Shown here: positions 38,813 to 49,736 of the stretch, one piece after another
Layout: each line of letters begins with the position of its first letter
How positions within the stretch are numbered: position 1 is the first letter of the stretch
DNA from: Ceratothoa steindachneri
Lineage: Eukaryota > Arthropoda > Malacostraca > Isopoda > Cymothoidae
Length of the DNA stretch: 64,000 bases
Assembly: GCA_963969495.1 (NCBI GenBank)
Contig: OZ018321.1
Location: 132,774,293 to 132,838,292, forward strand
Direction: 5' to 3'
Program-made: the position numbers and the translations under genes
The notes under the pieces: generated by a model
Told to the model about the DNA's origin: nothing
Seen by the model: the letters and a program-made list of their open reading frames with translations, nothing else
The model's database searches: none

Positions 38813-39446
38813 GTTGTGCTTAAACAGCTTTTTAGTAAATTTGGAAGAATTTAACAAACTCAAAGAAGGATTCTTTATACTCGTAAGTCTTCCAAAATCA
38901 TCATTAATATCTTGATATATATATGATTGATATAGAAATGATAATCGCTATAATTAAATTTATAGAAAAGTAACTAAAGATTGGGATAAAACAAAAATCG
39001 ACACTGATGTGGATAAACTTGTTTAATGACAAATAATATTCAGTCTTCGACAATGGTCCTAAAAACAAAGAATATAATTGAACATTTAGCCATTTTATTG
39101 CCAACAAACATTACAAAAGATTACACAAATGTCGATAAGGGTCAACAAACCTAATATCTTGGTGAAATTTCTAAAAAAATATGTACTTGTATGGATTTAA
39201 GCAGGACGAAATGACACGCTGCCAAGGCAACCGCGATGACGTCAGAGAGTTAGTTGACAAAGCCCTTGGGGAAAATTCTGAAAAATACATTAATCCTTTG
39301 ACGTAGCCATATATACTGGGGTAATGTTGTTGTTGTTGTTGTTGTTGTTGTTAATAGCTTCGCAGAAACAGATTTCATCTCGGCTCCCTTTGGGAGATTA
39401 AGGGAGAAAGCTTTGATCCTACAGACTGTGTTGTAGGCTGTAGGAA
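38813..39446. other. No gene; (GTT)n at 39,326-39,352
   Basis: Nothing recognised apart from a 9-unit GTT microsatellite. Confidence 0.5.
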
Positions 39447-39978
39447 TGCGAAAATGTATCAGAGAAAAATTCCTTCCAACTCGATAATATAAATAAACGA
39501 CAAAATTTCCAACTCACAACGGACTAAGCCGTGACGTAATTGCTAGAGCATTGGCGTTTAAATCTACCGGTACCGCGTTCGAAACTCAATAGTCCAAAAT
39601 CTTTTACGAAGAAATCTCAAGAAGAAAACGGAACTCAAGGAAAACGCTCGAAGGACTAACTCATCTAGAAAGAACAAGAAATCAACTCATGATAAATGGA
39701 TCGCCTCAAGAAAGAAAAACGGAAGAAAACGACTTAAAGGACTAACTCAACTAGAATCAAGAAGACTCAAGATAATTGGAAGAAAATGAAGATGCATCAA
39801 GAAAGGAAGGATACGAAGATCAAGAACCAACCCAGCCAACAAGAATACATAAGTTCAAGATAAATGGAAGACAAATGTTTAAAGGGGCAACTTAAAGAAA
39901 AAAGGAATTTCAGTAAGGAAGAAGTAAATAGATTCGATAAAGAGAAAAGCAAGAATAATATGGATAAATAAATAAATT
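39447..39978 (+). repeat. SINE-like element with tRNA-like head, copy 1
   Basis: Shares AATTCCTTCCAACTCGATAA, then CGTTCGAAACTC, GAAGGACTAACTCA and AACTTAAAGAAAAAA, with 45,206-45,585. A tRNA-like segment (39,521-39,592) has an A-box-like TGACGTAATTGCTAGAGCA and a B box GTTCGAAAC (39,577-39,585). The element ends in an AAAT-rich tail (GATAAATAAATAAATT). The body of this copy has an internal duplication around GGACTAACTCA. Confidence 0.65.
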
Positions 39979-40344
39979 AAGTAATAATAAGGAGGCCTCA
40001 CCCCCACCCCATAAGGCCACTGCCAACGTTACCAGGGTCGAGTGGAGGTAACTATTCAGTCACTGAATATATGAAGGAAAATTCCTTAAGTGGTTGTCCC
40101 ATGTTCAGATTCCTGATACTGATGATATCAGATCAGGAAAATTCGGTGTTATGGCAAGAATGAAATTTATATGGCAGTATTCGCCATGTAAACAGATTTA
40201 TCGGATTTATTTATAGAAACTTTATTTATAGACATTTATAAAAAAATATTTACAACTAAGATATAATTTTACTTCGGGATAAATCGGCCTCCCTCATTTT
40301 CATTATAGATTTCAATTTTGGCCACCATACCTCCGAAAGGGGTA
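39979..40344. other. No recognised feature
   Basis: Nothing coding or repeated seen. Confidence 0.4.
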
Positions 40345-40665
40345 TCAAATTTTAATAGCCCAATTTAATAGCTCAATTTCAATAGCTCATTTTCAATAAC
40401 CCAATTTTGATAGCCTAATTTTAACAACCCAATTTTAATAGCTCAATTTTAACAACCCAATTTTAATAGCTAAATTTCAGTAGCCCAATTTTAGTAACTC
40501 AATTTTAATAACCCAATTTTAATAACTAAATTTTAATAACCCAATTTTAGTAACCTAATTTTAACAACCCAATTTTAATAGCTCGATTTTAATACTCCAA
40601 TTCAAATAGCTCAATTTTAATAACCTAATTTTAACAACCCAATCTTAATAGCACAATTCTAACAA
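40345..40665. repeat. 14-bp minisatellite
   Basis: Unit CCCAATTTTAATAG with variants (CTCAATTTTAATAA, CTAAATTTTAATAA, CCTAATTTTAACAA); about 22 units. Confidence 0.9.
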
Positions 40666-41299
40666 AATAAAACAACAAAAAAAGTGATAAACGACGAGGG
40701 CATTAACGCCGGTTTGAAAAGACAGGTGCAAAAAAATGGCGTAAATGGGGAAGGAAAAATGTAGGGAGCATATAAAGCGTTGGCGTTGGGGCAAGGAAGG
40801 CATGCAATTTATCAGAAGTTACCTGCATCACAGTTGTTCATGCTAAAACTCCCCCCCCCCACCCCATTCGGTGCCGAAATCAATAAAGGTTTCCGCAATA
40901 AATAGATAAAAATGTTATTTCTAATGAAAGAGACAAAAGGTAACAAAAATGGATGGCGACCTGCGGAGGTTATTACTAGCCATGAATGGGTTAAAAAGAA
41001 TCCCGCCTTATTGACCATTGCCAAGTTTATGTATTGCACTGAATGGGGGTTAACTTAGTTAACTAACTGGTCCTACCATAAGCGGTCTGAACCCCAAAAG
41101 AACCGATTTGAGACTTTATCAACCTGGGGCAGCGATGCGTATTCAAGGATCCTGGGTACAAGTTCGTACAGAGAATGGCATGCAAGAATAACGAGCTTAA
41201 ACCCTCTGGTGCGGCATTATTCATTACAGAAGGTGTAGCATGGTCTAACATGCTGCAGGTAACACCTAAAGATTTGCGTGTCCTCCAGCTACCAATGCC
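40666..41299. other. No firm feature
   Basis: Follows the 3' side of the minus-strand LINE below and may contain its tail. A 62-codon minus frame (41,063-41,251) has no motif. Confidence 0.35.
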
Positions 41300-41329
41300 T
41301 GTAGGAAGTTTTTATATTGTTCTGTAGTT

Positions 41330-41960
41330 AGGATTACTCCACTATACATATAATTCTGCTGTAAAAAAATGAGCTGTTGTGGGGTAATATTAATAATCCA
41401 TTTTGTTAATCAGGCTTCCTGAGTTTGTGTTTCCATTAGGGTCTTTAGACCAATCTGTGTAGATTAAAGTGACGGTTTGTGCGAGGGGTTGTGTTAATTC
41501 AGTGCAAAACTGGTTATACATACAAGGAAGTGATGAATGTATAAAATATCATGTTAACTCAAGATGGAATGTAATATGGTGGTAACTCATATAACTTTTA
41601 AAGGAAGACTTGATGAATGCAAGAGTTCCTTGTACTCGTATCTCTCAATAATGGGTAGAAGGGTCTTGTGGAAAAGAAGTCCTCTTTTGAGTGTCGTTTG
41701 AGAATGTTGTGTGTATGTATATTATTCCAGTGTGACATGAATTCGTCGAGGATATCGTAAGTGTCAGTGAGAGTGCAGTTGTATTGTAGGGTTATGGGTT
41801 TGGGTGGATCCGTGCCAAGCATTCTCCTCACGAGCTGCCAGAAGAAGGAAGTGACAGTGCAGTGAGCGTCCTTCGCAATGTGGGTCACCTCGCGCCACTG
41901 GCGGTTCCGATTCAGCCGAACAAATTGTAGGATGCGGGTACGTAGAAGTGTGAAGTTGTA
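41330..41960 (-). pseudogene. LINE linker and RNase H remnant
   Basis: Linker: QFVRLNRNRQWREVTHIAK, TVTSFFWQLVRRMLG and DILDEFMSHWNNIHTHN (41,930-41,650). RNase H: TVTLIYTDWSKDPNGNTNSG (~41,470) and TAHFFTAELY (~41,355), keeping the YTD Asp and AEL Glu expected of the catalytic core. Only ~120 bp separates them, so some 400-500 codons of RT are missing. Confidence 0.62.
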
Positions 41961-42219
41961 TTTGCGTGGGTCTTAGCCGTAGTGGTTGTTGTATATATTT
42001 GATGACTTTTTGTGGGTATGGATAATGTGAAGTGTTCGATGCTTATGTGTGTCTTACGTGGTGTGTATAGGTTTGGTGCTGTGTTTATGGTGTTTAGTAT
42101 TGTGTTTCAGTGGTTATCTGTATGTGAAGGGTTGATGTTCTGGAGAGTGAGGTTAAGAGTTAGTGGAGATGTGTCTTCTCACTCTTCTCAGTACCTATTT
42201 ATATAGAAATAAAAGGGTG

Positions 42220-42800
42220 GTGCGGTGTGGGGTGGCATACGGGGATTTGGTCAGAAGGTAGGTGGAGCTATGTGGGAAGGTGTGGCGTGATTGTTGCAAA
42301 GGACTATTTCCTGTGACGAAGTCCTTCTGCGGTTACGAAAGAATGTGGGGAATGTCGAACCTATGTGCTGGCCGTAGAATCGCCTCACGACCTCGGTGAG
42401 ATACCTTCCAAATCATCTGTGTTGGTAAAAGGTAGTGTAGGATGGTTTGCATTTAGGTCGCCCACAAAAAATAGTGGAAAGTTGTGGTTAGATATAACCC
42501 GAGAGTGATATCTATGTATGAGTATTGCTGTTGTCGTAGTAGAATGTAGTTTGTGGCCACTAAAATTGGGCCGGTGTTGGTGTGTAGTTTGCAAGGTAGA
42601 AATGAGTCTCCTCGTGTGTGTATTCGTGTGTGGTGTATGCAGCGCTTAACTAGGATCGCTGATCACAGTTGCAGCGCCTTTGGGATCAGATGTGTGTGAT
42701 AGCCTGTAATGCGGAGTCTTGTGTTTGGAGGGTGTAGACTGGTGGAGTTCAGAAGTAAAATGTCTGGTCTTTGTGTGTTGAATACCCAGCTGGAGACGGT
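42220..42800 (-). pseudogene. LINE APE-type endonuclease
   Basis: RPDILLLNSTSLHPPNTRLR then ITGYHTHLIPK (~42,750-42,660) is the catalytic-Glu block, with Glu changed (LNETSL expected, LNSTSL seen). Then SAILVKRCIHHT, LHTNTGPILVATNYILLRQQ, FPLFFVGDLNANHPTLPFTN (~42,450; GDLNAxH metal-binding block), TFPTFFRNRRRTSSQEIVLC (~42,320). Frame changes at least three times. Confidence 0.72.
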
Positions 42801-43350
42801 GCGGCGCACTAAGTTTGAACTGCGGGCGAAGCGGTGTTGGTCTGGGCTGTTTCCTGTTCCTTAATCTCTTGGCATTGCACCAAGAGTGTGGAGGCAGCCG
42901 CGAAGACCTCTACGCGCGTTTGATGGTGTCTGTTTTGAGGGCTTTGTTGGGACTGGGAGGATGGTGTTGGTGGCTTAGGAGGAGGTTGCCATGGGGATCT
43001 GAACGGGGGCTGGTGAAGTAACAGCCTGAAAGAGGGGGCCGTGGAAGGAGAGGGTTAGTGTAACGAGGATGGAACAGTCGGAGAAGGGGCCGGGACAATG
43101 TAAGAGGGCATAGAGGGGTTGGTGCTGGCATCGAATCTGGGGCTGGAGCCAGGAAAGTGGAGAGGACAGAGTAGGAGGGAGAGGGCAGGGGAAGAGGAGC
43201 TGTAATAAGAGGGAGTGAGTAGTAACGGATTCGTGCACATTGATATGGAGAGAAGTGCTGGCCTTCTATTTTTGTGGCTCTTGTAGTAGTGCGCGACAGA
43301 AAAAGTAGGCCAGCAAGTTGTGAGATTGTCAGGTGTCACCATCATGGAGT

Positions 43351-43844
43351 TGCTAACGGTCGCTGGCTACGACAAGTTCAACAAGTCCAATTTTCTTTTT
43401 TTATAAGATTTATCTCTAAGAGATGAGAGGATTGAATCGTGGTTGGTAATGAGTTAGTGTGTGGAAATGATCACTATTTATTTGGGTTGCAAAAGCTTCT
43501 GATAAAGCATAGGGTCGATGTCATTTGTACATATGGATAAGTCATTATGGGAGCATTTATACTAGGACATGTGGCTATATATCTTACACACATACTAACC
43601 TCACCCATTTCACCACTTTACAAATCTCTCCTCCCAAACTTTCTGCGCGAGATAACTGATTTTCACTTTGTTTTTTTTCCAAATATTCTTTTCATTCTTG
43701 TCGCCTCGTTAACCAAACTTTAGGGCAACTTCAGTAAACTCCTACTATGCTATAGTTTGTAACTCTCTTTAGCGCTCATTCATGTAGTGTTGTGTTAGAA
43801 TCGTAATTTTGGATCTTTTGATTACAATTTAGACAAGATTTGTG
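43351..43844. other. No recognised feature
   Basis: Nothing coding seen. Confidence 0.4.
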
Positions 43845-44555
43845 AGACACCATTTAATTGGTATAATCAAGCTATGATTTAATTGAAATAATCAAGCTAT
43901 GATTTAATTGAAATAATCAAGCTGTGCTTTAATTGATACTAGTAAAGATACTCAGCGTTGCACGGGCATAAAAAAACTATCTTGACCAAATTAAATTCTT
44001 TGCTAGAGTTAATTGACGCAATTAAAATTTTGTTCGTAGGTATAAAATATGAGGTTTATTTTAATTTGGAGTAATAGAGTAGTGTACCATGAAAGACTAA
44101 CAGAGAATGATTTTCAACGAAAATGAATTACAATTGGTGAAGTTCAGAAAATTTATTAAAATTTAAGTAAGGATGCTTTTTTATTGTATCTATAACTATA
44201 TTTTAGCAACGTGATTTTTTCCAAGGGGGGCAAATAGTTTAGAGTTCCTTTTTAAAATTATTATAATTGGCAAAGTTTAGAAAATTTCTAAAAATTTAAC
44301 CATGGCTGCTTTGTTTTAGATTTTAAATTTTAATCTTAGTAGCGAAGCCATTGCCTGATCAAATTATGCTTTAGTTGAGATAATCAAGCTTTCATTTAAT
44401 TTATATAATCAAGCTATGATTTAATTGATAAAATCAAGCTATAATTTAATTGATATAATCAAGCTATGATATTATTGATATAATCAAACTATGATTTAAT
44501 TGATATAATCAAGCTATGATTTAATTCTTATAATTTAATTTCTATAATTAGGCTG
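43845..44555. repeat. Two linked arrays of a 25-bp unit
   Basis: Unit ATAATCAAGCTATGATTTAA + TTGAT. Array 1 at 43,845-43,945 (about 4 units) and array 2 at 44,360-44,555 (about 8 units), same orientation, separated by ~415 bp of AT-rich sequence that contains no units. Confidence 0.85.
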
Positions 44556-44689
44556 TGAGACAATCTTATGGATGCTGTTTATTGGGTGGGTGTGTCCGCG
44601 GATGACCTTTGGTCATCCGTTGAATTATTTTATGTTACAGCTGAAAACCTCATTCTCTTTTACCCAACTTGGGTCTTTGAATGTCCAAC

Positions 44690-45204
44690 TAGTGGAAAAT
44701 TTCCCTCTTCTTAAGAAACTCAGCTATGTTTCTTAGAAAAGAGTATACCAAAGATTACAAGAGGAAGGTACTGCTGAAAATATGAATTATTATAATGTAA
44801 CTGAGAATGAATTAAATAAGATAATTAAGAAAAGCAAAAGGGTAACAGAAATTAATTTAGCTCAAAATAATAATAAAGTTCCAAGAAAATTCTTTATCTA
44901 TTATAAAATCAATATCAAATCTAGCAGTGACAAAATAAGGGCTATTAAATATGAAGGGGTTGTGAAAGAATCTGGTAAGGAAATAGTAGAGGTACTTAAT
45001 GAATGTTTTGCATTTACAGAAGAGAATGCGAACAGTTTAATTTGTGATAACCCTAGGTTAGGGGATAAGGTGTTGAATATAATTAATGAAGATAGGGAAA
45101 TCATTAAAGGGATTACAATTGATTTGAATACTAGTAGGGCATCTGGCCCAGATGGCATTCATTTTAGATGAAGTCGCCCAAAGGTTAAGGAAAGTGTAGG
45201 GGTG
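44690..45204 (+). pseudogene. CR1-like LINE fragment (linker to start of RT)
   Basis: The 129-codon frame 44,782-45,171 reads KVPRKFFIYYKINIKSSSDK, KESGKEIVEVLNECFAFTEE and ASGPDGIHFR. This is the NPKxFxxYI...DKIxxL, LNExFxSVFTxE, KAxGPDGIxxR order just before the CR1 RT core. The frame shifts after GPDGI (EVAQRLRKV) and is cut at 45,205 by the SINE-like element. Confidence 0.75.
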
Positions 45205-45205
45205 C

Positions 45206-45585
45206 AAAATGTATGAGAGAAATTCCTTCCAACTCGATAATATAAATAGCAGAAAAACTTACTAACAAACGCATGGACTTCGCTAGTCGTGTGGCATAAA
45301 CATCGGAAACGGAATCAAGGTACCTCGTTCGAAACTCTAGAGTCCAAATATATTTTAGGAAAATATCTTCAAGGAAGAAAACGAAGACGCTTGAAGGACT
45401 AACTCAACAAGAATACGAGAGCCAAGGAAATTGGAGGAAAACGTTTGAAGGGCAAACTTAAAGAAAAAAAAGAAAATTCAGTCAAGAAGAAGAAAGAAAA
45501 TTCAATAAACCAGCAAATGTAGAAAAGGGAAAATCAAGTGGAAAAAGCAAGATGAGTAAAGAAAAAATAAATAAATAAATTATAA
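45206..45585 (+). repeat. SINE-like element with tRNA-like head, copy 2
   Basis: Starts TGCAAAATGTATGAGAGAAA, matching copy 1 from 39,447. B box TCGTTCGAAACTC at about 45,325-45,337, tail AAATAAATAAATAAATT. Abuts the LINE fragment on its left. Confidence 0.65.
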
Positions 45586-45684
45586 AGCATGCCCCCCCTA
45601 TAAACTCCAAAGGTCGGCTCTATTTCACTGAAATAAACAATTACAGAATATCGGGATTAAAAGAAAATAATATATGTAACAAGG

Positions 45685-46290
45685 AAAGAAAGTACCCTAG
45701 AAGACCTTACGGTCCATTCAAAGAAGGTACCTTTGGACTAGCAGTCGAGCGGGCACATCTCTGCCCAAATGCTTTACGTCCTTAAACGGCTACTTTTCAA
45801 GACCCTGTCTAGTCTTGACTTGAACTGGTCAACAGATTCACTGTTGACCACTTCCTCCGGGAGTGCGTTCCAACTACCGCAGATACTGTACGTAAAAATA
45901 TTTCCACACAGATCGCGGTTGTAACGCTTCAGTTCAAGTTTAAAGCCGTGATTTCTTCTTCTGCTCTAATTAAGGCTGAAAATATCCCTGTAGTCAACAA
46001 TGTCGAACCCTCGAAGTGTTTTTTGAAAACTTCGATGATCTGACCACGCAGTCTACGGGTTTCCAACGAGTACAGATCTAATTCCCTTAATCTATCTTCA
46101 TAAATTTTATGTTTGATAGAGGGAATCAGTTTGGTTGCCCTGGCTTGCACGCGTTCCAATCTATCGATGTCCTTTCGAAATGAAGGACTCCAGAATTGTA
46201 TGGTATACTCCAGGTGCGGTCGGACGAAGGAGTTGTACAGATACAGTACTATCTCATTGTTTCGATATCCAAACTGTCGCTTTATATGCC
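45685..46290 (-). pseudogene. CR1 copy B, 3' part (continued at 47,593)
   Basis: Same family as copy A. Reading minus: KRQFGYRNNEIVLYLYNSFV, RPHLEYTIQFWSPSFRKDID, RLERVQARATKLIPSIKHK, ETRRLRGQIIEVF, then a frameshift, then the family 3' UTR with ATGGACCGTAAGGTC and the stem-loop arms, ending near 45,685. Upstream coding sequence is separated by a solo LTR and resumes at 47,593. Confidence 0.9.
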
Positions 46291-47597
46291 TGTGATAGAA
46301 TTGCCTGAGGCTGCCGCGCCTTGCTTCTATCACTTGTTTGTACTCATGCTTTCCACGTGTATCCTGCGAGAAGAGAGTAGCATGGCGTTCTTATTGCCCT
46401 AACATTTCCCGAGTTTATCTCTCCCCGCTCCAAGTTTAATCAAGGAGGTTCAATCCCCCATTTGCCTGCAGGTGTCGATCAGGCCAGATTGAGTTAGGCT
46501 TATGGGAAGATAAGAGTGTTCGAATCGCTAGCGAGACAATCCATGGAAGTCCCCCATTGCCCCATACGCCAAAGGGCTGGCTCAGGCTATTTATGGGATA
46601 GAATTTCGCATTTGAATCAGATCCCGATTATCTTCGTCAGGTATCACACCGATCCGGTCTTCCTTGTGCACCTAGGAACTCTACCTCGAGAACTCCCTTA
46701 TTGTCCAGAAGAGGACAATATCCTTGAGTGCCAAGGTTCGTGCCCCTCGAGACGTCAAGTCAACAGGGCCCCCCCTTTTGTTCGATTGTTCAGAAGAGAA
46801 CAACTTTAGAACAGTCATTGTTCTTCGAGCCCGTTCGACAAGAAACGGTTCTCGCTCCCCTGATATCACGTCAGTGGTAATTTAATTCCCCCCTTTAACG
46901 TTGTTCAAGAGAACGCTTGGTTACCCCGAATAACCTCAATTGTTCATCAAGAACATCTCCGGTATCCTGTCTCAAGGATCGCTCGTACTTCCGAGCCCCA
47001 CTTCGCTCATACTCCTCGAAGTCTGTCGTTCCCCTCTCGTTAAGGATAACCCCCCTAAAATTCCCTCCTCTTGGGAAGGCAATCGCCAGTCAGACCGAAG
47101 CCATTCCTTCAAATCGCCTTCATCTGCATGTCACCTTATAAATACGTAAGCTACGAATTGCATTTAATTATTTAACTTTGTTGCAAAGGGAACACCGTGC
47201 TTTAACACGGAATTAGTCAAGCCTTTCCCTTCTTGTTTGTTTGGCAATTTAAATCTTTCCAAATCTTAATCCACTGCTTAGTCAAATTTATCCTATGAAC
47301 TTTTCATTTCATGTGCATCTCTCATTTTATTCCACGGTCATGTCAATATTTTACATGTGTTATTTTTGTTAGTTAATTAATAAAATTCTATTTTGTTAAT
47401 TCTGGCAATATTATTTATCCTTGGGCTCTGTTCCACTTCTTAAGTATATTAAAGATAAATAATCCCTCTCCAGCCTTATTTATTAACATAGAATAATACT
47501 CGGCCATCTGATTAAATCCCTGCACTCGAATATAGAATAATCCCCACAAAGAATAGATATATAGTATATCGTCGGGAGCCTTTTCTACGACAATACC
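46286..47597. mobile_element. Solo LTR 1 with 5-bp target-site duplication
   Basis: LTR 46,291-47,592 (1,302 bp), starting TGTGATAGAA and ending CTACGACA. It is flanked by ATGCC (46,286-46,290) and ATACC (47,593-47,597), a 5-bp duplication with one mismatch. CR1 coding sequence is continuous across it. The same LTR family occurs at 57,504-58,962. An ATTAATAAAATTCTATTTTG stretch near 47,375 could be the polyadenylation region. No internal retrotransposon sequence remains, as expected after LTR-LTR recombination. Confidence 0.88.
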
Positions 47598-47800
47598 CTA
47601 ACATCCTTTGGGCTTTCTTCTCCACCACAATACACTGTTTCGAGAACTTGAGGTCACTGGTGATAGTTACACCCAAGTCCTACTTAGTGTCGGTGGATTC
47701 AAGATCGTGCCCTTAATGATATGCATTGATTGGGGTTTTCAGTGGCCGATATGCATCACTTTGCACTTAATGGGGTGTATGTTGACTCGGATGGCCACTG
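47593..47800 (-). pseudogene. CR1 copy B, upstream fragment
   Basis: Reverse complement continues the CR1 ORF2 interrupted by the solo LTR, with blocks equivalent to KAQRMLG, DLGVTIT and KCKVMHIG of copy A. It ends near 47,800, so copy B is 5'-truncated. Confidence 0.8.
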
Positions 47801-48026
47801 ATAGGCTCTTGTAGCTTTTGTCGTCCGTTGAATTCTATGTTATTGTCTAGGTATACCTGTGTAGACTAGCTCAGTGCTTGAGTTATGTCTGGCTATTAAT
47901 AACGAGTGCGAATTCTGGTTGACCGGGTTTAGATTAATGGCTTGCCAAGTTGTAGTTCAAAGGATATATAAAGACAATACCTCCCCAAAATATAATTTTA
48001 ATATAGATAAATAAAAGGGAGGCAAT

Positions 48027-48079
<53 letters not shown>

Positions 48080-48109
48080 AAAGGGGAAACAAATTACTTA
48101 TGGTAACTA
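47801..48109. other. No gene; (AT)n at 48,030-48,077
   Basis: Only the microsatellite is recognised. Confidence 0.5.
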
Positions 48110-48960
48110 AATGAATTAAATGATGATTAACGAGGTAATCTGGGGATGACCATACACGATTGCTTTAACTTCAAGCGCGGGCGAATTGGATAGAGGGATA
48201 GGGGGAGAGATAACGGCGCAGGTCTTTAAGAAGATACTTCGGGGATTTCTGACTTGAAGGACTTGAAGGTGGGGTTTAAATAATTCGTGATGGAGAATGA
48301 GATTTTCTCTGCTCCAGAGAGACGTAATCTCAACTTGAGATGATTCTGCTGATCGGCAGGGAGTCTCAGTCTTGAAAGACGGCAATCTTGAAGGGGTGGT
48401 GAAGATGAGAGGGCCGCACAACTCTCCGGGAAGAAGGGAGCTTGATAGCTTTCGTCTGAACATGGGCCAAAGCTTAACGAAGGTAGATCTGCTGACGAGA
48501 TCTTCAACGACGTACGACAACGAGTTACAGGGGGGTCACAGGAAACAGACGGCAGTTCGGACGGAGTGGATGGCGGGCTTTCAATCTCCTCGAGAGATGG
48601 TGAGCTTCTGATTAAATACCCGGGTGGCTGCTCTGATAGACGCGTCAGGGCCTTGCACTCCCAAAGGATTATTGGCGTCAGTCTAAGCAAACACATTTCA
48701 TGATGACGCGTCATTTCCAGACGATCAAACTCGCCTCGCGATATGGGGGATGGGTTAATATGGCCGCGCACGGTGTTATCGCAAGGAAGGGGGGGGGGCG
48801 ATCGGCGTCTGAAAACAAACACAGCTGGGACGGGTGATTAAGCGAGTGACGGATTCTTCGTCAACTTTCTAAAATTCTCACGCTGGCTCACGTGGTCTTG
48901 AAAGAATAGACAAGTATCGCCAAGGGGCTTCCTCTCACGGTGGTCCTTTAAGTGCATTCC
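48110..48960 (-). other. GC-richer island with a 198-codon ORF of unknown nature
   Basis: The minus frame 48,226-48,822 is open for 198 codons and is Pro/Ser/Leu-rich (for example SPSLEEIESPPSTPSELPS). A second frame overlaps it (48,116-48,520). I recognise no domain. Composition and a TATTTAA-like box near 48,612 would also fit an LTR of an unknown element. Coding status is doubtful. Confidence 0.3.
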
Positions 48961-49574
48961 CTCACAATTATATTATGTTATGTTAAGTTATGCTACGTTG
49001 TTTTTATGTTAATGGTCATGCACCAGATGGTAGCTCTACGATAATTCTGCCTGGTTCTCAATAGGAAGTCCCACGTGATCGAAAGTGCCAGAGAAGTATC
49101 TTTTATATAAGTGAAAACTTTTCAATCAGTTGGATTTGAAGTAAACCATTAAATTGATAGCTCTGTGATGATGAATAAATAAAATAATTTGTTGATTATT
49201 GCGGATAGTGATAGCGGAAACAAGGTAGGATATGGAGAATAGAAAAATAACAGATTTAAGATTAAAGAGCTTAGATGGCTGTATGGGGAAATGAACGTTA
49301 GTACAAAGGGGACAAGGGAATAGAAGATATGTAATGCGGCCATAAGAAATTGCAGTACCTTCGAGAATAATGGTTTGCTATTGATACCGAAGGGGCGGAA
49401 ATAAGTTAAAAGAGAAATGAAAGATGCTTAAAATGTCTTAAAGCTCACACGGATCGAATAAAACCGATGAAACCAAAATCAAGAAGAGTAGTGGTGACAC
49501 TCGGACCAAGGGTGAATGGAAGGGATAAGAGAAGGAAGGAGTGAATGGCCAACTAAGGAAGTTACAAGGAATTA
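48961..49574. other. No recognised feature
   Basis: AT-rich, no motif. Confidence 0.4.
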
Positions 49575-49736
49575 CAAGTAAAAGAAGTACCCTAGTAGAC
49601 CTTACGATCCATTCAAAGAAGGTACCTTTGGCGTAACATTTGAGCAGGCGCAGTCCTCGAAAGTGTCAAATGACGCCATCGAAGAACACTCGCACAACGC
49701 TTTAAGTGCACGAACGGCGATTTTTCAAGACTTTGT

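Larger units (their letters stand above)
41300..43350 (-). mobile_element. LINE with endonuclease and RNase H but no RT
   Basis: Minus-strand order: Pro/Ser-rich ORF1-like tract (43,345-42,830), APE-type endonuclease (42,800-42,220), linker (41,960-41,598), RNase H (41,470-41,330). The RT that should lie between linker and RNase H is missing, so the copy is internally deleted. RNase H in a LINE points to the I/R1-like side of the LINE tree, distinct from the CR1 copies nearby. Confidence 0.7.
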
